This document shows positions 8,057 through 15,790 of a stretch of DNA of 64,000 nucleotides, one piece after another (the first letter of the stretch is position 1; each line of letters starts with the position of its first letter). The DNA lies in contig SVJU01000002.1 in the NCBI GenBank assembly GCA_015068825.1, positions 1 through 64,000 of the forward strand, given 5' to 3'. The notes beneath the pieces are model-generated. The model saw only the letters and a program-made list of their open reading frames with translations, searched no databases and had not been told where the DNA came from. Source of the stretch: Oscillospiraceae bacterium (GTDB taxonomy: Bacteria > Bacillota > Clostridia > UMGS1810). The position numbers and the translations under genes are program-made.

Positions 8057-9265
8057 ATGGAAAATAAATTAACCGTTGCAATAATAGGATGCGGCAATTT
8101 TGCAAGAAACTTTGTCGACCTTTTTAAAGCACATCCGTATGTAAAAAAAGTATATGTATGTGACCTTATTGAAGAAAAAGCTACCGAATATTCAAATAAA
8201 TTTGATGTTGAAATAATAGACTCATTTGAACAGGCTTTGGAAAATAAGGACATCAACTGTATTGCCAATTTTACACAGCGTCATCTTCACGGTGATATTG
8301 TAATAAGAGCATTAAAAGCAGGAAAACATGTTTATTCTGCTGTTCCTATGGCTCCAACTGTTGAAGAATGTCAGCAGATTGTAGAACTTGTTAAACAAAC
8401 AGGTCTTACATATCTTATGGGTGAAACATGCTACTATTATCCTTGTGCTATGTATTGCAGAGAAGCTTACAAACAAGGCAAATTTGGTGATTTTACTTAT
8501 GGTGCAAGCCAGTATTATCACCATATCGACAGCATTTCTTACGGCAAAAGACCAAACGAAGGCGGTATGCCTCCGCTTCTTTATCCAACACATTCAACAG
8601 GTATGATTCTTTCCAGTGTGAATTCTTATGTAAAAAAGGTATCCTGCTTTGGTTATGTAGACAAAACCAACGACGGACGTTTTGAAGTTGGCAAAAATCA
8701 GTGGGACAATGTTTTTTCTAATCAGTATGTTATGATGCTTCTTGAAAACGGCGGTACTGCCAGAGTGACAGAAGCGCGTACATTCGGCTGGATGAAACCA
8801 AGCTCATATATTTCTGCTCTTTATGGCACAAACGGCGGATATGAGTTTTCAAATGCTCAGCATATTCTTGTTGAAAAAGACTGGGAAAGCGAAAAAGAAA
8901 AAGTTAACCTTACCGATGTGAGCGACTATGTTAACACAAAAGGCATGGTAGAAAACAAAGACAATCCTGATTTTAAAAATATGGTTGCCAACGGAAGCTG
9001 GCAGTGGGACGACTACGCACAAGTTCAGGAAGAAGAAATCAAGCGTTTGCCAAAAGAATACGAAAATATTGACAATGGTCATATGGCAACACATAAATTC
9101 CTTATTGACGATTTCTGCAAAGCGGCATATACAGGAAAAATGCCTGTTTTAAACGCATGGACAGCTGCGCGTTACACCATACCCGGTCTTGTTGCTATTG
9201 AATCTGCAAAACAGGGCGGAATTGTGCTTGATGTACCCGATTGCGGTGACGCACCAACAGAATAA
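8057..9265 (+). CDS. Gfo/Idh/MocA-family oxidoreductase (second of a tandem pair)
   Basis: This 402-residue NAD(P)-binding oxidoreductase starts with VAIIGCGNFARNFVDLF and VYVCDLIEEKA. The YSAVPMAPTVEECQQIV segment occupies the position of the family's EKP loop but reads VPM, a departure in the lysine that normally contacts cofactor and substrate. The protein is longer than its neighbour, with an extra C-terminal segment (about residues 300-345, rich in Trp and Asp). The two are divergent paralogues, not a recent duplication. RBS AAGGAGAAG. It is the last gene before a clear terminator and may catalyse a different step from the first dehydrogenase or lack classic dehydrogenase chemistry. Confidence 0.88.
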   Translation: MENKLTVAIIGCGNFARNFVDLFKAHPYVKKVYVCDLIEEKATEYSNKFDVEIIDSFEQALENKDINCIANFTQRHLHGDIVIRALKAGKHVYSAVPMAPTVEECQQIVELVKQTGLTYLMGETCYYYPCAMYCREAYKQGKFGDFTYGASQYYHHIDSISYGKRPNEGGMPPLLYPTHSTGMILSSVNSYVKKVSCFGYVDKTNDGRFEVGKNQWDNVFSNQYVMMLLENGGTARVTEARTFGWMKPSSYISALYGTNGGYEFSNAQHILVEKDWESEKEKVNLTDVSDYVNTKGMVENKDNPDFKNMVANGSWQWDDYAQVQEEEIKRLPKEYENIDNGHMATHKFLIDDFCKAAYTGKMPVLNAWTAARYTIPGLVAIESAKQGGIVLDVPDCGDAPTE

Positions 9266-9283
9266 AAACCTTACAATAAAATT

Positions 9284-9322
9284 AAATCCGTTTGCTTTCT
9301 GGCAGACGGATTTAAATATTTT
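9284..9322 (+). terminator. Rho-independent terminator ending the glycyl-radical operon
   Basis: The arms AAATCCGTTTGC and GCAGACGGATTT (one G-T pair) surround a TTTCTG loop and are followed by AAATATTTTTAATTT. The serine hydrolase gene downstream is therefore partly or wholly uncoupled from the upstream seven genes. Confidence 0.85.
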
Positions 9323-9374
9323 TAATTTGTGTTTACAAAACAATAAACATAGATTAAAATATAAAAAGGAGCTG

Positions 9375-10862
9375 ATGAATAAAATGTTTGTAAAAGCAAC
9401 CTGTGAAGAAGTCGGAATTTCTTCAAAAAAAGTTCTTGAATATATAAAAACTCTTGAAAGCTATAATCTTAAAACACACAGCATAATTATGGCAAGAGGA
9501 AATAAAATCTTTGCCGAAACATATTATGCACCGTTTAACAAAGATTTTAAACATCGTATGTATTCTGTTTCAAAAAGCTTTGTTGCCATTGGTGTAGGAT
9601 TGGCCGAGCAGGAAGGGCTTTTATCGCTTGACGATAAATTTATGGATTATTTTCCCGAATACATAAACGAAAATGTAAATGACAGATTTTTTGAAGCTAC
9701 CATAAAAGATATGCTTTCTATGCAGACATTTATGGTTGATTACGGCATCTGGTGGGGCAAAGAAGACAGAGCCAAAGCATACTTTACAAAATCGTCAAGA
9801 CAAATTCCCGGTACTAATTTTTTCTACGACAGTTCAGGATCATTTTTACTTGGATGTCTTGTAGAAAAAGTTACAAAAAAACCGCTTTTGGAATATCTTA
9901 AAGAAAAAGTTCTTATTGATATCGGTTTTTCAAAAGATTCGTACTGTCTTATTGCACCGGGCGGTCATTCACACAGTGATTCCGGCGTAATGTGCACTTC
10001 GCGCGACCTTCTTATTTTTGCCCGTCTTTTAATGAACAAGGGTGAATATAATGGCAAGCGCTACATAAACGAAAAATTTATGACTGATGTAATTTCAAAG
10101 CAAACCGAAACAAACTGCACAGATATTATTTCGCCATACGACTCGCATGGATACGGATATTTTGTATGGAAAATGCCACGCGATGGCTTTGCACTTTTTG
10201 GCATGGCAAATCAGTATGCAATATGCGATACAAAAACCGACTTTATTTTTATTATCAATTCAGAAAATATGGATAATAACTCAACAAGCAAAACAGGCAC
10301 AACAATTATACTTCACGAGCTTTATAAAACAATAATTAATAATCTTGATTCACCACTTTCCGAAAACAAAGAAGATGCAAAAGAGCTTGAAGATTATTTA
10401 TCAACAAGAAAGCTTATATGCCTTGAAGGTGAAACCAAAAGCCCTATTTTAAACAAAATAAACGGTGTAAAATATGTTACAGAGCCAAATCCAATGGGCA
10501 TTGAATATATAAAAATTGATATAAATGACGAAAAAGGCATAATGGAATACAAAAACAAAGACGGCATAAACAAGCTCGAGTTTGGAATGGGATATAATGT
10601 TTTTTCAAAATTCCCGGGCAAAAAGAGAATGAGCATAATCGCATCGGTGTATGAAGACGGACAATACGACTGTGCCACTTCTGCAATCTGGAACGAAGAA
10701 AACAAGCTTCATATTCTTTCGCAGATAATTGATACATATATGGGTTCGTTGTTCATCGCACTTGGATTTAAAGATGACCGTGTGAGCATATCAATGCACA
10801 AACATTCCCAACGTATTCTTGATGAATATTCAGGTTATGCAATTGGAAAAAAAGAAATATAA
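9375..10862 (+). CDS. Serine hydrolase of the beta-lactamase/esterase (class C-like) family
   Basis: The reading frame opens at 9189 but the terminator at 9284-9322 lies inside that extension. The likely start is ATG 9375 (495 residues), or ATG 9384, behind AAAAGGAG. The serine beta-lactamase fold is indicated by YSVSKSFVAIGVGLAEQEG (SxxK: Ser nucleophile and Lys) and FFYDSSGSFLLGCLVEK (the Tyr of the YxN-like motif). HSHSDSGVMCTSRDLLIFARLL matches the usual C-terminal part of the catalytic domain. About 150 further residues form a beta-rich C-terminal domain. No signal peptide or membrane segment is visible, so it is probably cytoplasmic and may be an esterase or amidase removing acyl groups from the island's substrate rather than a penicillin-binding protein. 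Confidence 0.82.
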   Translation: MNKMFVKATCEEVGISSKKVLEYIKTLESYNLKTHSIIMARGNKIFAETYYAPFNKDFKHRMYSVSKSFVAIGVGLAEQEGLLSLDDKFMDYFPEYINENVNDRFFEATIKDMLSMQTFMVDYGIWWGKEDRAKAYFTKSSRQIPGTNFFYDSSGSFLLGCLVEKVTKKPLLEYLKEKVLIDIGFSKDSYCLIAPGGHSHSDSGVMCTSRDLLIFARLLMNKGEYNGKRYINEKFMTDVISKQTETNCTDIISPYDSHGYGYFVWKMPRDGFALFGMANQYAICDTKTDFIFIINSENMDNNSTSKTGTTIILHELYKTIINNLDSPLSENKEDAKELEDYLSTRKLICLEGETKSPILNKINGVKYVTEPNPMGIEYIKIDINDEKGIMEYKNKDGINKLEFGMGYNVFSKFPGKKRMSIIASVYEDGQYDCATSAIWNEENKLHILSQIIDTYMGSLFIALGFKDDRVSISMHKHSQRILDEYSGYAIGKKEI

Positions 10863-10865
10863 AAT

Positions 10866-10905
10866 AAAAAACCAGCTCATCTTAAAAATGAGCTGATTTT
10901 TTTTC
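10866..10905. terminator. Bidirectional terminator between convergent genes
   Basis: The inverted repeat AGCTCAT / ATGAGCT is flanked by an A-run on the left and eight Ts on the right. It serves the serine hydrolase on the plus strand and the SIS gene on the minus strand. The stop codon of the SIS gene lies within the hairpin. Confidence 0.85.
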
Positions 10906-11523
10906 GCCAAACAAAACTTCTTCTACTTTTGCGCATATATAATGATATACAGGAAGGTGTAATTCCTGAATTTTATAAGTTTCGCATTCGGGCACTTTTA
11001 TGGTAACATCACAAATATCTGAAAGTCTGCTCTCTTTTTTGCCGGTTAATGCTACTGTTACAATGTTTTTTGCCTTTGCACATTTTATGGCACATACAAC
11101 ATTTTTTGAATTACCCGAAGTTGAAATTCCCACTGCAACATCGTTTTCTTTAGCATATCCGTACATAAGCTGAGCATAAACCATATCGGGTGATACATCA
11201 TTTATAAATGCGGTACTCACCGCAGTAAGTGAAGGAAGTGATATTGCAGGAATAGCATATTGCAGATTGTTTGCTGCATTTTCATCCTCAAATATTTCGT
11301 TTATTTTATCACTGTCTTCTTTATTTAGCTTTCTGTGTGACAAAAACCCTTTCATAAGCTCGCCTACAATGTGGTCGCAGTCGCTTTCGCTTCCGCCGTT
11401 ACCGCAAAGAAGAATTTTTCCGCCTTTTTTGTAGCAGTTTACAAAAATTTCAACTACCTTTTCTATATCATCCCTGCATTTTTCAAGCTGAGGATATCTT
11501 AAAATTAATTCATTTATTTCCAT
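10882..11523 (-). CDS. SIS-domain phosphosugar isomerase (GmhA/DiaA-like)
   Basis: This 213-residue protein has one SIS domain. ILLCGNGGSESDCDHIVGELMKGF matches the phosphoheptose isomerase/DiaA subgroup, and the sugar-phosphate loop ISTSGNSKNVV and the C-terminal ELHLPVYHYICAKVEEVLF are also conserved. It probably isomerises a ketose-phosphate. A heptose role is not required, since members of this subgroup also act on other sugar phosphates. It starts 20 bases after the ROK kinase stop, so kinase and isomerase form a unit: phosphorylate, then isomerise. It ends inside the shared terminator. Which sugar phosphate it uses is unknown. Confidence 0.88.
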   Translation of the reverse strand: MEINELILRYPQLEKCRDDIEKVVEIFVNCYKKGGKILLCGNGGSESDCDHIVGELMKGFLSHRKLNKEDSDKINEIFEDENAANNLQYAIPAISLPSLTAVSTAFINDVSPDMVYAQLMYGYAKENDVAVGISTSGNSKNVVCAIKCAKAKNIVTVALTGKKESRLSDICDVTIKVPECETYKIQELHLPVYHYICAKVEEVLFGEKKSAHF

Positions 11524-11543
11524 TTTGCAAAATCCTTTCCTTT

Positions 11544-12500
11544 TTAATTATCTATTGCATTTTTTGCAACTGCCAAAGCCGCCCAGTCGCCTATTTCTTC
11601 GCCAAGAGCTGCCCCAACAACCTTGCACACCTTCGATGAATGACCAAGTGCTTCTTTATCTATAATCTTTCTTGCTATCGGATGCATAAGGTCATAATTT
11701 CGGGCAAATACAGAGCCTATAACAATAATTTCAGGATTTAAAATATCAATTATAATCGAAAGGCCATAGCCCAATTTTTCGGCTGAAATAGCATAAATTT
11801 CTTTAGCATCTTCATAGCCTTTGTTTGCAAATTCGGCTATCTTTTTGGCAGTAATATTATCTAAATCATCAAAAGATGTGCAATACGAAACTGTTTTTCC
11901 GTTCTGAAGTGCCTCGGTTGCCTTTAATGCCCCAAGCTTTGCAATGCCGTTTCCCGAACAAAAGCCTTCAAAAGAACCAGCCTTTCCGTATCCGACAGGG
12001 CCAAAATCGCAAAGCCTTATATGCCCTGCCTCGCCCGCCATATCATTTGTGCCCGAATAAAGCTTTCCGTCTAAAATAAGTCCTGCGCCAAGTCCCGAGC
12101 CAAAGGTAAAAAACACAACATTGTTATATCCTTTTGCCGCACCAAATTTCCACTCGGCAAGAGCACACGCGTTTGCATCATTCTGTATGGCACAAGCGCA
12201 ACCAAAAGCATTTTTCATATAGTCAACAATTTTAATGTTATCCCATCCTAAAAGATTCGGTGGCGACATAATAATTCCGTTTTTACTGTCAAGAGGACCG
12301 CCACAGCTTATACCTATTGCATCTATGCTTTCACCGTTTGAAATTTCAATTATCTTTTCTTTGAATAATTTAAGCGCACCTTCAGGCGATATGTTTTTTG
12401 TGTCGATTTTGATTTTATTTACTATTTTTATTTCATCATTTTCAACTTCACCTTTTATAACAGCACATTTTGTACCGCCAATATCAATACCTATAAGCAT
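11544..12500 (-). CDS. ROK-family sugar kinase lacking the canonical zinc motif
   Basis: This 318-residue ATP-dependent sugar kinase has the phosphate-binding start LIGIDIGGTK and the catalytic Asp108 in QNDANACALAEW. The GSGLGAGLI and GEAGHIRL segments are also present. The usual ROK zinc motif CxCGxxGCxE is replaced by a stretch from Cys164 to Glu178 reading CDFGPVGYGKAGSFEG. His160 remains but most Cys ligands are gone, so zinc binding as in glucokinase or NanK is unlikely. No DNA-binding domain precedes it, so it is an enzyme rather than a ROK repressor. It probably phosphorylates the sugar released by the island before the SIS isomerase acts. The RBS AAAGGGGC precedes the ATG. Confidence 0.9.
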   Translation of the reverse strand: MLIGIDIGGTKCAVIKGEVENDEIKIVNKIKIDTKNISPEGALKLFKEKIIEISNGESIDAIGISCGGPLDSKNGIIMSPPNLLGWDNIKIVDYMKNAFGCACAIQNDANACALAEWKFGAAKGYNNVVFFTFGSGLGAGLILDGKLYSGTNDMAGEAGHIRLCDFGPVGYGKAGSFEGFCSGNGIAKLGALKATEALQNGKTVSYCTSFDDLDNITAKKIAEFANKGYEDAKEIYAISAEKLGYGLSIIIDILNPEIIVIGSVFARNYDLMHPIARKIIDKEALGHSSKVCKVVGAALGEEIGDWAALAVAKNAIDN

Positions 12501-12531
12501 TTTTCTGCCCCTTTGTTTAAAAGATATTTTT

Positions 12532-12559
12532 ATTATATCAAATGGACATTTAAAATCAA
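12532..12559 (-). promoter_or_regulatory. Promoter for the ROK-SIS pair
   Basis: On the minus strand TTGATT (12554-12559) and TATAAT (12532-12537) are separated by 16 bases, 32 bases from the ROK start. The pair can therefore be expressed separately from the upstream MATE gene. Confidence 0.6.
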
Positions 12560-12618
12560 TAGGTATTTTTATTTTTCGTTGATTATATTATGAAATACCT
12601 AAAAAATCAAAATACTTT

Positions 12619-13956
12619 TTAATTTGCATAAACATTCTTTTCCCATATTTCAGAAAAATAAATTACAAGTGCAACTATGGCTTCACATACCCACGACAAT
12701 GCCCAGCCGGTATATACGCCGTACATTCCATAAAGATAAGCAAAAATATATGTAAACACAACTCTTGAAAAAGCACCTACAAAGGTTAAAATAACCAGAA
12801 AACGCATCAGTGCACATCCACGGTAAAATGAATGGAAAAGATTATTTACAACATTAAATGCGTTTATCGGAAGGAAAAATCTTACAAATATAATAGAATA
12901 TGTAAGTGCCATACCTGTATAACCTTTCGGGAAAAACAAAGAGCATATATCTTTTGCAAAAACTATGCTGAAAACAAGCGGAACAGACAAAAATACAAAA
13001 CCCTGAATGAACCCTACTTTTACACCTTTTTTTATGTTTTGGTATTTTTTTGCACCAATACTTTGTGCAGTGTAGCTTGAAACAGTTCTTGATGCATCTG
13101 TATAAATACAAGCACTTATTTCGTAAATTGAAAGTATTACTGCCCAGCTTGCCGAGGCATCACTTCCCAAGCCGTTTATAACAGGCGAAATCAAAAATGT
13201 TGCTCCCGACATAATAAGCTGTTGAAATGCCGTTGGAAGAGAGTAGTGTAAAATTTTTGCAAATTTTTTAAAATTCCATTCTGTTTTTTCATTAAGAACA
13301 TTAAATTCTATAAAACATTTTCTAATTTTAATTAAATATAAAATATTTGCCACAAGTGCCGAAAACAAGGTTGCAATGGCTATTCCTGCAACACCCCATT
13401 TTAATACAGTAACACAAAATATATTTCCCACAACATTCAAAAAAGCCGCAAAAGATGATACAAAAAACGGATAGGACGAGCTTCCGAGGGCATTTAGCGT
13501 ATGAACGAATTTTACATTTAAAATCATAAGTGCAAAACCGCCCATATAAATGCAAAGATATATTTTTGCACCCTCAAAAATCTCTTTATCAACATTTAAC
13601 ATTCTTAATATATAATCGCTGAGTAAAACAACCATAATTCCAATTAAAGTGGTTATAACAGCTACAGACAAATAGCTGTGATAAATTGCCGATTTAATTT
13701 TCATGTATTCTTTTGCACCATACTTTTTTGCAATATATACCGAAAAACCCTGACTGTATCCCCAAAAAAGAGCTGATGTAACCGCAACAAATGCACTTGT
13801 TGCCCCTGTTGCACCAAGCCCCAAATCACCCAGAAATTTGCCTGCAATTATCTTATCGAGCAAGCGGAAAATCTGCGAAAAAACCGCTGATAAAGCAAGC
13901 GGAACTGAAAAAAGAATAAAATTTTTATAAATATTACCTTCGGTTAAATCCTTCAA
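12619..13956 (-). CDS. MATE-family multidrug/solute efflux transporter
   Basis: This polytopic membrane protein has about 12 hydrophobic helices and two MATE halves. The start is placed at the TTG giving MKDLTEGNIYKNFILFSVPLAL (445 residues), because MKDLTEG is the family's usual start and AGAAGGTG sits six bases upstream. The ATG nine codons earlier is less likely. Family members exchange drugs or metabolites for Na+ or H+. Within the carbohydrate island it may export an inhibitory intermediate or end product, or import a substrate; this is inferred. The gene is divergent from the DeoR regulator, whose candidate binding repeats cover its promoter, so DeoR control is likely. Confidence 0.88.
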   Translation of the reverse strand: MKDLTEGNIYKNFILFSVPLALSAVFSQIFRLLDKIIAGKFLGDLGLGATGATSAFVAVTSALFWGYSQGFSVYIAKKYGAKEYMKIKSAIYHSYLSVAVITTLIGIMVVLLSDYILRMLNVDKEIFEGAKIYLCIYMGGFALMILNVKFVHTLNALGSSSYPFFVSSFAAFLNVVGNIFCVTVLKWGVAGIAIATLFSALVANILYLIKIRKCFIEFNVLNEKTEWNFKKFAKILHYSLPTAFQQLIMSGATFLISPVINGLGSDASASWAVILSIYEISACIYTDASRTVSSYTAQSIGAKKYQNIKKGVKVGFIQGFVFLSVPLVFSIVFAKDICSLFFPKGYTGMALTYSIIFVRFFLPINAFNVVNNLFHSFYRGCALMRFLVILTFVGAFSRVVFTYIFAYLYGMYGVYTGWALSWVCEAIVALVIYFSEIWEKNVYAN

Positions 13957-14000
13957 AACCAACACCTTCTTGACAAAAATCAATAATGCATTATAATTAC

Positions 14001-14067
14001 ATTATATCAACTTATCAACTTTTTTCAACAATGGATAAAATTTATCAAACTTCTCAACAATTGTCAA
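14001..14067. promoter_or_regulatory. Divergent control region with repeated TCAAC motifs and MATE promoter
   Basis: The minus-strand promoter for the MATE gene is TTGAAA (14023-14028), 16 bases, TATAAT (14001-14006). TCAAC occurs at 14007, 14015, 14025 and 14054, with imperfect TCAAAC at 14045 and TCAA at 14064. These sites overlap the promoter and sit just before the DeoR start. They are the best candidates for DeoR binding; the assignment is inferred from position. Confidence 0.5.
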
Positions 14068-14082
14068 AAAGAGGGTGAAAAA

Positions 14083-14826
14083 ATGTATCAGCAGGAAAGA
14101 TTGAATAAAATTTTAAATATTTTAAAACAAAACGGATATGTAACGATAAAATATCTTGTGGATATACTGCATTACAGCAATGCCACCATTAACAGAGATT
14201 TAAACATTTTAGAAAAACAGGGCGAAATTAAAAGAAGCTACGGCGGTGTTGAATTAATAACCCACAAAGATATTCCCCGCCCGTTTCGCTATCATTTATT
14301 AAAATCAGAAAAAAACAAAATAACAAAATGTGCTGCATCATTTATAAAAGACGGCGACACAATATTTATTGACGGTTCTACTACGCTGGAGGTAATTGGA
14401 AGATATCTTACAGAAAAAAAGAACCTTACTGTTATTACAAACAACATTGCACTTATAACTCTTTTAAGCCAGTTTAACATAAAATGCATTTGTCTTGGCG
14501 GTCAGGTTTTTGAAAAACCACATATTCTTTATGACGAAATTACTATCGAAAATGCAAAAAGATACCATTATGACAAGATGTTTTTTTCGACTGCATCGGT
14601 TACATCTGACGGCAAAATAGGCGAAATGGATTCGCCTAACCTGCTTATTAAAACAGTTCTTGATAACTCAGACAAAAGCTTTTTTCTTGCCGCACACTCA
14701 AAAATTGATGCACCATATAAATATATTCCGTTTACATTGGATGATGTAGATTATGTAATTACCGACTACAAATTTAAAGATGAATTAAAGAAAAAGCATA
14801 AAAATGTTACTTTTGTTGAAGTATGA
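14083..14826 (+). CDS. DeoR-family transcriptional regulator
   Basis: This 247-residue repressor has an N-terminal winged HTH (QERLNKILNILKQNGYVTIKY, then ATINRDLNILEKQGEIKRSYGG, residues about 3-55) and a C-terminal DeoR sensor domain. The sensor has DGDTIFIDGSTTLEV (the phosphosugar-binding DxGST-like loop), followed by a characteristic CLGGQV and a C-terminal DYVITDYKF. Such regulators respond to phosphorylated sugars, which fits the ROK kinase and SIS isomerase next door. It is divergent from the MATE gene over an array of TCAAC repeats. GAGGGTG precedes the ATG. Its own terminator is split by an inserted element. Confidence 0.92.
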   Translation: MYQQERLNKILNILKQNGYVTIKYLVDILHYSNATINRDLNILEKQGEIKRSYGGVELITHKDIPRPFRYHLLKSEKNKITKCAASFIKDGDTIFIDGSTTLEVIGRYLTEKKNLTVITNNIALITLLSQFNIKCICLGGQVFEKPHILYDEITIENAKRYHYDKMFFSTASVTSDGKIGEMDSPNLLIKTVLDNSDKSFFLAAHSKIDAPYKYIPFTLDDVDYVITDYKFKDELKKKHKNVTFVEV

Positions 14827-14833
14827 AAACAAA

Positions 14834-15025
14834 AAAGCCTTCCTTTTAAGGTCGAGGGTAACAAGGTAGCATTGGTTTTGAAACTATATTTTTAATTTAT
14901 ACTGCATAAAAAAATCCCGAAATGCGTCAGCATTACGGGATTTTTTAACGCAGAAATTCGTCAAAAAGATGATTTTTAGGACTATACTTCCTTATTACCC
15001 TCGACCTTAGGAAGGCTTTAATTTT

Positions 15026-15026
<1 letters not shown>
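14834..15026 (+). terminator. Terminator hairpin interrupted by the inserted element
   Basis: The arms AAAGCCTTCC (14834-14843) and GGAAGGCTTT (15010-15019) are perfect complements followed by AATTTTTT. They are now 166 bases apart because the 14847-15009 element sits in the loop. Without the insert this would be an intrinsic terminator with a five-base loop serving deoR and, in reverse, upp. Confidence 0.7.
14847..15009 (+). mobile_element. Complete MITE-like element with TA flanks and an internal terminator hairpin
   Basis: The terminal inverted repeats AGGTCGAGGGTAACAAGG (14849-14866) and its complement (14990-15007) match at 17 of 18 positions. TA lies on both outer sides, consistent with a TA target duplication. 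No protein is encoded in the 159-base body. A strong hairpin with A/T runs on both sides (about 14907-14946) should stop transcription in either direction. Bases 14847-14945 are nearly identical to the reverse of 9-107. It is probably non-autonomous, mobilised in trans; no transposase is in this window. Confidence 0.75.
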
Positions 15027-15670
<644 letters not shown>

Positions 15671-15790
15671 TTAAAGTGTTTTATCAAATTATAAAAGTAA
15701 AAAATCTATCAAATTAAATTATAAATCAATACGACAAAAAAGTCTATATCTTATCAAAAAAATAGTAAATTTTGCACAATTAAAAATTTT

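Noticed and set aside
9189-9374. N-terminal extension of the serine hydrolase frame
   Set aside because: It overlaps the end of the previous gene and runs through a terminator hairpin; a good RBS stands just before ATG 9375/9384.
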